Below, piece by piece: positions 49,160 to 61,207 of a stretch of DNA of 64,000 nt. Positions within the stretch are counted from its first letter, which is position 1; each line of letters begins with the position of its first letter. The notes under the pieces were generated by a model, which saw only the letters and a program-made list of their open reading frames with translations, searched no databases and was not told the DNA's origin. Made by a program: the position numbers and the translations under genes. Source of the stretch: Elgaria multicarinata webbii (Eukaryota; Chordata; Lepidosauria; Squamata; Anguidae); contig NC_086182.1 of NCBI RefSeq assembly GCF_023053635.1, forward strand, positions 28,877,501 through 28,941,500. Reading direction: 5' to 3'.

Positions 49160-50388
49160 GAGGCGTGCGGAGCGCGAGGTTGCGACAAACGGCCTGGTTC
49201 AAGGCTCGGGGCTTTGGACAACGAAGGAGGATGCAAAACAAAACTTTCACCAGAGACTTGCAAACACAAATTATCCGTCGGGTTGTATGTGTGGTTTCCC
49301 TTTTATTTCCCCCTTTGTTCCTTTTCTCCCAAGGCCTAGGATGGGGAGGGAATGAACGCATGTGACAGCAAGAAGCCCTTCCTTTCTCTAATTCAGTATT
49401 CCTTAGGGTGGGGTGGAGGGTCAGGGTCAGATGCAGTTGGAGCTGGAGGGGAACACGGTTCTCTGAAGGGATACTAAAAGTGTATGGGGTGGGTGGGTGG
49501 GTGTTGTATATCAAATGTAAAGATCCCTGTTGGTTTGATTGTACATTTGAAGTTTTTATTTTATTTTTGCTTTTTTAAAAAAGCTCCCCCACTCCTCTTT
49601 GGCATTATTCACACGTGCGCATAAATAGTGCCAGAGAGGCTCAAAGGTGGTGCACGTAGCATTCATGTGTGAAAATGCCCTTCTTGCAGCATTCGCCAAA
49701 TTCCTGATTGCTGAGGGCGCCCTTTTTTTTTTAAAGAATGAAAATGGGGAGGTGCAACTCATTCGTAACACCCAAAAAGGTTTTACTCTGCAAAGTTTGC
49801 AAGAGGAAGGAGCGCCTCCCCTTGGAGGAGAGCATCCCTGGACGTCTGCACGAATCCCTCTTCCGAAAGCGTCTTCTAAATGGGAAGGAAGCGACTGCAG
49901 AACAGCGCTGCTGGTGTAGACGTCGCAGGCAGCCTCCCCTGAGATTGGGTGAACTTTGAAGGGTCTGGGCTTGCTGTGAACAAAGTGAGCCAGTCACACC
50001 TGAATGGAAGGAGGATGGGAGTCAAAGCCGAACCTTGCAAAGACGCAGCGGAGAACTTGCTCCGTGGCTGGGCAGATCAATCTCACAGCAGCCATGAGTT
50101 ATTTCATGTGTTGATCACGGCACACGGTTTGGGAATGGCTGCCTTAAAGATTCCAGGTTTGTTAGTAAAGTCGGGCAAAATTAATTCCGCCCAGCGTCAC
50201 GCCTGGGGAGTCCTTCGTGTCCGCCGAGAAAACCGTGGAGTGGAGGCAAGGAGGAAATCCATGCTTAAAAGTGTGGGATTTTGCGAGCGAGGCAGACGCT
50301 TGGGGTTTGAGAAGTCCATTTTTCAGATCGGCCCCTGTAGAGTTCTCCTCCTCTTTCCCCAGGCGCTCTGCTGCTTTTACAAAAATTT

Positions 50389-50495
50389 CATAGAACCATA
50401 GAATAGTAGAGTTGGAAGGGGCCTACGAGGCCATCGAGTCCAACCCCCTGCTCAATGCAGGAATCCACCTGAAAGCATCCCTGACAGGTGGTTGT
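50389..50495 (-). mobile_element. CR1 LINE 3' tail
   Basis: CATAGAACCATAGAATAGTA, GAGTTGGAAGGGGCCTACGA, GGCCATCGAGTCCAACCCCC. In the probable VPS26B 3' UTR. Confidence 0.9.
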
Positions 50496-51186
50496 CCGTC
50501 AACCCAGCCTGCTCGTTCTCATGGCACGTACTGTGAGAAATCGGATGAAAGAACCTACAAGGCTGCTGTGAGCCTAAAGCGCCTGCCACCTGAAAGGAGT
50601 TTCCCTGCTACATCTCTGCATGATGTGCTGTTCCGAGCTTGTTGCCTTATGGGGTATGTCTGTTGGAAACCATCCCATCGTAAAACAGAATGACCTGCTT
50701 TTGGAGGAAGCAGAGACCAAGCAGCAGCTCATACAGGAAGTGACCCAATTCGGAAAATGGCCCACCTTGGCTCCGGGTGCCAGCGACTCCCCAAGGTCTC
50801 TTGGCTCCATTCCCCAAGATCCTCGCAGAGTCTGGGCCAGAGCTCATGACTATCCACATGCCCTCTTGGCAACGAATATGGTGACTTTGCTGCTTAACTC
50901 TTTTTCACCTTCTGGATGCGCAAGTGAGAACGGGGCCTAAAAGCCTCTCCTGGTATTATTCTATTTGGGGAGCACTGATCCCATTTGGACGCTGTTTCCT
51001 AAATGCTGGAGGGGCTTCCCCTCCTCCAGGCCGCTAGAGACCTTCTCCCCCTGACCCTGATCCAAGGTCCTCAAGGCAAAGCCCCATTCCCCAAAAATAA
51101 CTTGGCTTTGGCATTTAGCTGAACGCTTCAACTGTACAGAGTTACGTAGATGTGTATCGTTCTGTCAGCATGGGTTAATCTTTTTA

Positions 51187-51212
51187 TATATATATATATA
51201 TATATATATAGT
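51187..51212. repeat. (TA)n microsatellite
   Basis: About 12 TA units in the probable VPS26B 3' UTR. Confidence 0.9.
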
Positions 51213-51743
51213 TCTCAACCTTGGAATTGACTAAGGTTAACCACACTCACCTCCCCACCCCGTTTTGTGATGAATATGCACTTTCTTTGTAGAGGTGGGC
51301 CTAAAATACTGAACGTCAATTCCGAAACTTGCAAATCGAGCTACTCTTCCTTTCAAACGAGCCATTTACATGTAATTTATAACAGCATTAGAAAATACTC
51401 CTCTAATTTGCCTTCTGGCTTCAGCACTTTTAGTATGTTGGCTTTCAGCTTCCACCTCCTCTACTTTCAGTAATGGGAACTAGAAATTTGAGCACCCTGC
51501 TCCTCCTTACAAAATGTTACCCACTTTTTGGATGGGGGAGTTTTAAGGGAACCCTGGGACCAAGCATACGCTCTCTGCTACAGCTGCACCTTCATTTTGT
51601 TAAAATATTGAATCAGGCTCCAAACCATATGCTAAGGCCTAATTGGTCCTCTCTTTTTAATGTTTAAATCCAGCTCTCATTTTTTGGGATAGGACTACAT
51701 CTATATTGAGATTCCAGAAGGATTTCTGTAAAAGTACAGAGAA

Positions 51744-51930
51744 GGAAGGAAAGGAACCTCTCGTGCAAGCACTGAATCATTACTGACTCTTGGAGGGACG
51801 CCAGATTTCGCAGATTTACCGACCTCGGGAGGATGGAAGGCTGAGTCGACCCGAGCCGGCTGCCTGAAACCAGCTTCCGCTGGGATCGAACTCAGGCCAT
51901 GGGGAGAGTTTCAGCTGCAGAAACTGCTAG
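51744..51930 (-). mobile_element. Sauria-type SINE, partial
   Basis: Antisense; the middle (the usual GTAAAATGAGTACCC to GCTATAAGG part) is missing and the tRNA-like end is cut short after GCAGAAACTGCT. In the probable VPS26B 3' UTR. Confidence 0.85.
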
Positions 51931-54448
51931 AGCCAAGTTTCAAGCCCTCATGGCTGTGACAACCAAAAGTGTGTGTGTGTGGGGGGGGATGCCTGCTGAA
52001 ATTCAAAAGCAGAGGGCTAACTGAATAAGATTCCCGCGGCCCACGTAGCTCCTGACCACCGTGACTAGCAAAGCCAGAACAAATTGTACAAAAATGTTAA
52101 AACTTGTCAACTGCATTGGACAGAATGATCCTAGTTCACATCATTGGTGCAATAATTTCACTTTCCTTGGTGCAGAAATAGAAGTGCTTGGGTACTGAAT
52201 TCACCTATTTAATATGAGCCTTCCTCACTATAGAGTTGGCTTTAAAATGCTTTACCTGTCTGGGCGGTAGAGTTACGTCAATACCTTTGCATTATTGGGA
52301 AACATTTCCTCTTCAACGGTGGGGGAGTTTAGAGGTTGTATGTGTTTGAGGTATGGTTGAGGAATGTAATGCCTTCAGTAAGGAGTAAGTAGACTCTGTG
52401 ATCCAGGTTGTACAAATCCATATCCTTCATGCTGGTCTGTGTTGTGAAGAATGCTGTGCATTCTGTGTTTTAAGTATGTACTCCGCACCACCCCTTAGGA
52501 TCCAAGCAAGTAGTAGTATTACCTTCATGGCGACAAGAAGCTTTGGATTTTGGAATCTTTCTTAACGGCCAATACGACTACCTTTGCACATGAGATAGCA
52601 TCACTGTGACTCCCATTTTGACAAACCAGAACGGAAGCTACCAGATGATTTGACCCAAAGCCAACTCAGTGGATCCACATGATGAAGGGAGGATTTAAAT
52701 CTAGTTCTCCTACACTCAACCACAAACACTGTTTTGAACAGGAGACAATGGCAGCTGTGATGAACAGTCGAAGGACAAATTAATATTTTTTTCCTCCTCG
52801 TACCACGTTTTCGGTTGTTAATGATGGCTTTTTCCCCCCCTGCTTGCCAAAATGAATTTTGGTTTCACTCTCTGTTCATAGGCGAGGGCATAGAGTTGAT
52901 GGGATGTCCAGCTAGGGTGTCCTTTGATGCGCCAGGGATCACCGGTTGCTGACTCCTACTCCATGAACGGTCCCCAATGTCCACACAAAGTGAGGAAGAT
53001 GCAATGCTGACTTCTCACCTACGACCAAGGAAGACGGGCAAAGACTGTTTCCTTCCACAGACTGAAATGAGATGACGGCTTTGAGGAAGTTTGGATCTTA
53101 CTAGAAAGCAAACTGGGTAATTCTCCTAAGCTTACACTGTCGGACTTACTTCTCTTTTCTCTATGATGTCCTTGCTGTTCCAGAGCCAGCAGCAAACTCC
53201 ATTACTTCCAGTCCAATAGACACAGCTCACTGATTGCCCGATGTCCAGCTACTGCCCTTTACAAGTTCCGTAGCGGATGGTCAAGGATGCACTCAATTAT
53301 TTCTTTAGGATCACGAAGAAATGTAATTGCTTCAAAGATGTGAAATGAGGTGTGTTCTTGGTTTTTTTAAAAACATACACAACAGTTTTCCCATTGTACA
53401 TCATGGTTGGTGACTACTCTGAAGTAGGAGCAAACTTTGTCAACAATTTGTGATGAATCCTTCATATACATTCTCATTCATTCCAGGTGCTTGTAAATGA
53501 GCCAGTGGTTCTGAAACCACTATTCAAGGCCACTATTTGGGCCTGCTTGCTGTCTATGGGGCCACCATGTTTATTAACACACTCAACTACCAGGGAAGAA
53601 AGCTTGCCAAATCAAAACTCAGCTGCTGGAGTTGTCTTCCGTGTCGGTGAGCCACAGAAGCTGTATTGTGCATATATGCCACAGATGGGCAGGGGGGGAA
53701 AAGCAAAGAACAGGATGTGGTAGCAAGGGGAAAATCAAGTTTGTTGAGAATCTTACACTTTCATTTTCCAACAATGACAACAACACCCTTTCTTGCGTTT
53801 GCAAATCATGCTTCAAGCTGTGCTACCAGTACACTGAGAGATCTTGGAAGCTGGAGGGAGGGCTAAATTGGATTATGAAGAAGAAGAGACGGTGCTTCAA
53901 GGCTCTGGTGTAGAACCTCTCCTCTCCCAAACAAGGAGAGGTTGTGCGAAATTGCAAAAATTACACTTTGGATAAAGATTGCGTTGATTTGGCCTAATTT
54001 GTACCGATGATTCAGCCTGTCTCAGTGCAGAACCTTTGTCTTTAAGGCACATCGGACCCCTTACCTCGTAACTACCCGTTCCCCCCAGGGGGCTCAATTT
54101 TTGTGAAGCTTTAGTGGTAGCTATAGGCCTATTTTTGCATCTGGCCAGTCCTGGAAAAAGCCATGTTTAAAGTCCATCTCCAGTCTGAGATAACACGGAA
54201 GAGAAAAACCCAAACAGAGCTGTAAGAGTAACTGCAAAGGCAGCCCATGCTGACTTGGCTGTCAGAAAGGTCCATTTTATTTTATTTTTTGAGGTGGAGG
54301 GGGGAAGAGTCTACAGGTACTCAATTAAGCAGTGCAACTTGTAAATGTTAAGCCTCTGCATTGTTTACATGTTTCTTAATTCATTGTCTTTTAAATGGTT
54401 GTATTTTTAAATGCTGGGAGATTTTGTTTTGTTTTGTTTATGTCTCCA

Positions 54449-54454
54449 ATTAAA
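54449..54454 (+). terminator. Candidate VPS26B poly(A) signal ATTAAA
   Basis: ATTAAA follows a T-rich tract (TTTTGTTTTGTTTTG) and a CTCCAATTAAAAAG context. It is upstream of the foldback element at 54525, so use of this site would exclude that element from the transcript. Confidence 0.35.
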
Positions 54455-54524
54455 AAGGGGCCATTCTAGGCTTTCAAAGGTTGGATGTTGGTGTTCTCCC
54501 CCCTCCCCCCTTTGACTATTAGTA

Positions 54525-54680
54525 CCCTATTTCTTCGATTCTAAGACGCACTTTTCCCCCCATATAAACATCTCTAAAAATGGGGTGCGTCTTAGAATCG
54601 CAGGTGTGTCTTAGGGTGTGTGTTTTTTTCCTGTTGGTGGTACTAAAATTAGTGTGTGTCTTACAATCGAAGAAATACAG
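54525..54680. mobile_element. TA-flanked foldback element, copy 3 (enlarged)
   Basis: Flanked by TA at 54523-54524 and 54681-54682. It has a complete left arm and centre, then a right arm present two to three times, the last ending ACAATCGAAGAAATACAG. 156 bp against 87 in copy 1. It may lie in the VPS26B 3' UTR. Confidence 0.8.
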
Positions 54681-54939
54681 TAGTTGACCTTTGGAAAGGG
54701 GGTGGCAGGGGGAGAGGAAAGATCCCTCACTGTCAAGCTTGCAACTATGTTTGTGGGGTATCGATCCTTAGTGGAAGGAGAAAAAGTCCTCTGCATATGC
54801 TCAGAGGCATTTAACTTTGTAGAGGAATGATATTTGGCCTCTTAGTTTGTTTTTTGACATCTTATTATTTTTTTCCTTCTCCCCACCATCCCTTGTTCCT
54901 TGCGTGTTGTGTCTTTTGGTGGAGGAACAGGATAAAAAT

Positions 54940-54945
54940 AATAAA
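54940..54945 (+). terminator. Candidate distal VPS26B poly(A) signal AATAAA
   Basis: Canonical hexamer followed by GTGGCC. It lies about 100 bp from the candidate THYN1 signal on the other strand, giving a compact tail-to-tail junction. Confidence 0.35.
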
Positions 54946-55048
54946 GTGGCCATCTGGATATATCCTAAGGCAGGTGAGTTGCTAGGTCTCAGCTGATGGT
55001 ATATTTTTCCTAGCTAAACATAAGCCAGTGTGGCAGGGCAGAGTACAT

Positions 55049-55054
55049 TTTATT
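55049..55054 (-). terminator. Candidate THYN1 poly(A) signal AATAAA
   Basis: On the minus strand AATAAA lies about 200 nt beyond the THYN1 stop codon (55257-55255), a plausible short 3' UTR. Confidence 0.5.
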
Positions 55055-55254
55055 TTCCCCATAAATAACTAATCTCGTAAATAAACTGGATACATATATT
55101 TGAAAAGGGGGGAAATACCACTTATCTCAAACAAACAAGGCAACCAGTAGTGAATAAAGAAGTCTGATTTGGTAGACTTTCGGCTTCTCTCGGACCGCTG
55201 AAGAACATTTTGCTCCCATACAACAGCTCAGCCAGCACTCGAGAGATCCATCTC

Positions 55255-55301
55255 TTACTGCGGCTTTTCTTCTTCGAGGCTCAAAACAAACTCAAATTCC
55301 T
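55255..55301 (-). CDS. THYN1: THYN1 coding exon 7 (47-nt terminal exon)
   Basis: Encodes EEFEFVLSLEEEKPQ and TAA; human ends EEFDFVLSLEEKEPS. It is too short for simple ORF detection and was found by searching for the conserved tail behind a polypyrimidine acceptor (TTTCCCCTTTCAAG). Confidence 0.93.
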
Positions 55302-58300
55302 CTTGAAAGGGGAAAGAAAACAGTCGGATAAGAGCCAGTTACTTGCCGAAGATCTGCTGCTAACTGTTTTACCCACTTTGCTACTGGAATGTTGCACCCA
55401 AGTTTATTTATTTATTACATTTATATCCCGCCTTCCCCCCCCCCCCAAGGAACCCACGGCGGCGTCCATAATCCTCCTTTCCATGTTATCCTCACAACAA
55501 CAACCCTATGAGGTAGGTTGGGCTGAGAGTCTGTGACTGGTCCAAAGTCACCCAGTGGGTTTCCATGGCTGAGTGGGGACTAGAACCCGGATCTCCTGAC
55601 TCCTAGCCCAACACCTTAGCCACTACACCACTCTGGATCAGTGTGGTGTAGTGCAAGCAAAGCTCAGTTGTCCTACAAGTTATACATTTCTGCATCTTTG
55701 ACCCTGAAAGAGGCACAGCCTTGGGGCTGAATGCTTCTTACTAGGACGGGCAGCCTGTGGTTTTAATTTTGGGGGTAGGAGGATTTTTTGGCCTGCAGAG
55801 GCTGCTGCCACTTGCATTAATTGATGCTTAGGGTTGAATTTAAAGGTAGGTGTCCCAGGTTTCTGCCCTGGGATCATGGGGGCAAACTTGGGAATGGCCT
55901 GTCCTGAGCTGTCTGCTCAAGAGTTGCAGCAAGCAGTATAAAACAGTTCCTACAGCACTAATAAATATAGATCTATGGATCCCAGTGTACAATTGTATAT
56001 ATACATGACAGGGATAAACTGCATACAGAAATTGCACGCCAGTCATGACATGGGCTACAAACGCATTAAAAAAAGAAGGTATTCAAAACATGAACAAATG
56101 GAAGAGAACTGAACCAAAGACGCTCCTCGCCTGGAACGCCATTTGGACTAGGACAGGGGTGCAGAAGTAGGAATGGGTGGAAGGTAAAGATGTCAGCTTT
56201 TCCTGACACACACTTTTTAAAATTTTATTTTCTGGAATTCCATGCAAATTTAGTCACAAAAAATATGTAAAAAATTTAAAAAACAAAAACCAGTCGAAAA
56301 TGCACATTTCCCCCATAACTTAAAGCATGGAAATGCACATTTGGGGGGATTTTCACAAGTGTGAATCTGGGGAAACTGGAAAAAATCTGATTCCATCAAT
56401 TAGCGGATGACTGAGCAAAAGGCACCTGGCAATCCACAAAATGCAGACGAGGCAGATTTTACAAATCCATACATATCTAGTGGTGGATGTCCTGCCCCTC
56501 AACAGGTGTACTGCAGGCTGGATGATGGGCTGTTGTGTTGTGGGGTTCTGGACTGGCTTGTTAACCATGGCAACAAGCCACCCTCATCGGGTTCGCATGA
56601 CGGAGCAAGCCACGCTGGAGAGAGTAACTATGCAAATTCCACTGGCGAACTGTGGATGGTGCAAATGGACCCGACGTTTCTAAGTTTCCACCTGGCGAAG
56701 TAGGAAAAGTTACTGGCTCCTAATCCTTACCATCGCTTAAGGGCTGGACCAAAAGCCTCTGCCTCGTGAAAAGAGTCATATCTTTCAGGGGCCCTCCTGA
56801 GGTTTTGTGCACCTGGTGGTGAACTTTCAGTTCAGCCAAGGGGATGAACCGCTTGGTCATTCGTACGAACTGCACGTCGACCTGTAAGCACAAGGGAAGG
56901 AAGCCAAACTGGAGATGGCGGCTGAACGAAAAGGGCTGCATTGTTGATGGCCGTGAGCCATTCCTAAACAGACTCCGCACTGCCCCTCTGGGAGCCGAAC
57001 CATTTGCGCAGCAGACAGGAGAAGCAGAATTCTGGATTTCAAGAGTGGAAGGAAAGTTTGCGATTGCTGTACTTTTTAAGTGGCGCATTTAGCACAGCAC
57101 GCTCCTTTCTACTATGCTGGTTTATTATATGCAGGAAGTGTTTTTAATGTGGGCAGAACCGTTCAAAGACAGACATGTACACACCCCACCTACAGTGGTA
57201 AAACCCAGAATTCTACCTCCTTAATCAACCAATTGTGTAGGTTAGCTCTTGTACATTTTAAACGCTTCCCCTATACCAGCCTTCCTCAACCTGGGGCGCT
57301 CCAGATGTGTTGGACTACAACTCCCAGAATGCCCCAGCCAGGCTGGGGCATTCTGGGAGATGCAGTCCAACACATTATTATTATTATTTATTTATATAGC
57401 ACCATCAATGTACATGGTGCTGTACAGTTTGCTCTGGAAAGGCGCTGAGATTTCTAAGCTTATAGCAAGAAACCCGCATTTCCCTTCAAGTACTTCTAGA
57501 GCAGCTTACGGTATACATGCACTGATTTTAGGTGCGTTCTTAAGTGCTTTGCAAAATCAGAGTTAAGATGCACCTTCCATGATCAGCTCCTGAGCCTTTT
57601 AAACATTAAAAAATGGCCAAAGTATCTTGTATGAATCCTGATCTGGCAACTGTTGGGAAATATGGACACTGTGGACTCGATCAGTTGCAATATTTGCACT
57701 TACTTCAGCACATGCTGGATCATCTATGGTATAGGTCAGCCTTCCCCTTCTGGAGCGCCCCAGGTTGAGGAAGGCTGCCCTATATGAAAACAAGCACATG
57801 AGTGCTATGAAGGTTCTAGCCCAGCCCTGTTCTCTGCTGTACTAGAATTCTCTTACAGGGTCTCTCCCACAAATCCCCTCAATTTAGGGAGCATAAAAAA
57901 ACAATAACGCCATCCCAGTTTGAAAATGGGGCACCCACATCCTCCATCTTCCATTTCACTGCATGCATAGATCTAACACTTGTTCCTGAATTTGAGGAAT
58001 TGCTGTTGTCAGTTGGTAATAACTAGTCTCAGCCGCTGTGCGGAGGAGCGGTTTATTCAATTGGATTATCCTGAGAATTTTGCATGTGGGCTCCTGGGTA
58101 AGAATGGGTTCAGCCAGTTCTCTGGACCGTGATGGGAGTTGATATAAAAGCAAAAGAGGTCAGAGAGTGAAAAGTCTATTTGACAGTTCCCTCTCTTGGA
58201 AGAAAGCACAGGTTAACCTATTATTTTTTTTAAAAAAAGGGTAGTGTACATTAGTCTTATCCAGCCTGGCGCCCTCCAGATATTCTGGACTTCAATTTAA

Positions 58301-61176
58301 ACCGTCTTACCATGGACCATTTGGGTTTCTCTTTGGTGCTGGAAGCATCATAGTGCGGATCTGTCTTTTCAAACTGAGTACGGTCCGGATAGGCCTCCTT
58401 CACTATCTAGGATTTGGGAGAGAAGCATGGACAGAGAACGTGAGTTTTGAACCAAAGCGAACTGGAGACGAGATGTTTGCTTACGATTGGGGCAGTTCAC
58501 ACAGGCCAATGACTTGCACCTAAATGTGTGAACCAACTCCACTGAGAACCACCGTGATGGAGGCAATGCACTAGTTCTGTGTCTGGAATAAGACATTCTG
58601 TATCATCTGGAATGACACATTCGCATGTGCAAGTCAGCACTTGACACTGCACTCAGCATGCATGTGGGAACCATTTCATTTCCACCCCCTCTCCTTCAGC
58701 CTCAGGGCTAAGTGATCCGAGGCTCCCATCTGAAAATCCTACCTCAATCCCAGTAAACTGGGACTTGGCCTAGTCTACACTGCAAACCTAGATGGGTTCT
58801 TTCCCACCTTAATTGCCCAAGCTTCCCCCAAAGATTCCTGGGAACTGTGGTTTGCCAAGGTGCCGAGGATTCTCTGCAAGACATCCTTAGCTGCTCACAC
58901 CAACTACAACTCCCAGGATTCCTTGGGACGAAAGAACAAATCCCATTAATTTAAGTCCGCCGTGTGGATATAAAACCCCTGTCATATAGGGATCTCTCCC
59001 TTATGGATTGCAACGGCCAGCGATTCTATGGCTATAGGCCAGAGATGGGTAACCGGTGGCCCTCTGGATTATATTGGACTACAACTCCCATGACCATTGG
59101 CTGGGGCAGATGGGAGCTGGAGTCCAACAAGTATAGGAGGAGTGCTGGTTCCCCATTCCTCCCTGCATTGGACATTTCACCAATTGAGATTCACCACTTT
59201 TTTCCCTGTCCAATTCAGGCCCTGTTGCTCCTGGTACCCTAGCGTTGATATATGTTTTTGCAGCGGTATTGCGTTCGCTTAGAAATCCACTCTCACCTTG
59301 ACGATGCCAGCAATCCCAGGCTCCTTACAATTACTGTGGTAGAAGAAGGCCTCCTGACCAGCTTTCATATCCCTCAGGAAATTCCGGGCCTGACAAAGGA
59401 ACAGAGCAGGGATCACTATTTTAATGCCCTTCAGGAAATAGAAGCTACAGAGCAGGCCTTGATTTCAAGTAATCCGCACTACAGCCAGGGTAGCCAAACA
59501 GTTGTCACAAAGGCACAGTTCAGATATTGTGCCAAGCCATGGTTTGCACTAACCCTAGTTTAGCAGCCAATCCATGGAGTCAAACTCCCAAATGTGCAAG
59601 ACAGATCATCGTTTAGAGGTGCTTGATGCTTTCATTGTCTACATGCTCAGGAGAGCATCATCCAGACTACAGCTTGCCAATTCAAACATTGCACCAAACC
59701 ATAGTTAGTTCGCAAACCACCATTTCTGGTTCTGGTTCACCGGATGATGGCGAACTACACTATGTTAATCCAAATGTCATACCGATCTGTAGTTAAGCTC
59801 CTTTAACCATGATTTGGAGCGGCATCTGAATCAAACTAAACAGTTTTGCGTGTATGTGTCTTGTATGTGTTCTCTCATCACATCCTGCCTCGTGTGGCGC
59901 AGAGCAGCAAAGCAGCAGTTTCTGCAGCTGAAACTCTCCCCACGGCCTGAGTTCGATCCCAGCGGAAGCTGGTTTCAGTCAGCCGGCTCGGGTGGACTCA
60001 GCCTTCCATCCTCCCAAGGTTGGTAAAATGAGTACCCAGCTTAGCTGGGGGAAAGGTAATCACGGCCGGGGAAGGCAACGGCAAACCACCCCGCTATAAG
60101 GCCTGCCAAGAAAACGTCAGCGAAAGCTGGCGTCCCTCCAAGAGTCAGTAATGACTCAGTGCTTGCACGAGAGGTTCCTTTCCTTTCCTTTCCTCGATTA
60201 TCCTCTCCCCATTTTATCTTCACAACAACCCTGTGAGGTAGGTTAGGCTGAGAGACGATGAGTGGGCTGTGGTCACCCACTGAGCTTCATGGCCGTGGGG
60301 CCTGGAATCTGGGCTTCCCCATTCAAGTGTAACACTCTAACCACTACATTAGCCATTTAGCTACATTTGCTCCCTGGTAAGGGGTGGGGTGAGGAGGAAT
60401 CGTTCTTTGCCCCAAGGACCTTACAGTCCAAATGCCAATTGCACAGGAGACAGAGAGAGGGAAGCGGTTTTTGTGAACCGCCCAGAGAGCTTCGGCTATT
60501 GGGCGGTATAAAAATGTAATAAATAAATAAATAAACAAATAAGCGAGAGTGTTTATGAGAAGTTAGAATATATGAAGTGCTAAAGCACGCCTCAGCGCTT
60601 CCACTTCAAGTTTCGATCTGAAAACAAATACGGTTATTTAGAACTCACAATTTCAAAACCACCCAGTTCAAGTTAGCAACTGCATTTGCTGCTTAGTTCC
60701 TTTGCTGTAAAAGAAGAAAAGAAAAGAAAAGAAAAAAAGAGAGACCTGGCAGAGATTTTGAGATGTAACCTTGTCTCTTCTGTTGTTTGTTTCTTAAGCC
60801 GAAAGATATATGGAGAAATGCAGATGCTCCGGATGTCTTACCTGATAATTTCTGACTCCATCCCATTCTGCTGTTTGATTAGGTTGAGCTTTTAGGTCTT
60901 CGATGCCAAACTGAACAATCAAAATTAAAGCATATGTTACTAGAGAGGCTGTGCTGCCATTTTTGTGACAGGATTTTATTAATTAAGCCTGCAATCCCAT
61001 ACACAGACTTACCTGGGAGTAAGTCCCATTGGACTCAATAGGACTTGCATGGAGTAGACATGTACAGGATTGCACTTTTGCAAATGAGGTATATTTTTAA
61101 TTCAACGTCACACACACGCACACAACCAGTGGTCAGTGGTGATGGGATTTGTAGTCCAAAATATCTGGAGGTAGGT

Positions 61177-61207
<31 letters not shown>

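Larger units (their letters stand above)
49160..54945 (+). other. VPS26B: Probable VPS26B 3' UTR
   Basis: No further coding exon was seen on either strand between the VPS26B stop and the THYN1 stop. The stretch is AT-rich and mostly single copy, interrupted by a CR1 tail (50389-50495), a partial SINE (51744-51930) and a TA-flanked foldback (54525-54680). Candidate poly(A) signals are ATTAAA at 54449-54454 and AATAAA at 54940-54945. The true 3' end, and whether a shorter form exists, cannot be decided from sequence. Confidence 0.5.

Noticed and set aside
48693-49514. 273-codon minus-strand frame
   Set aside because: Antisense to VPS26B exon 6 and its UTR, no recognisable domain, and the sense exon is strongly conserved.
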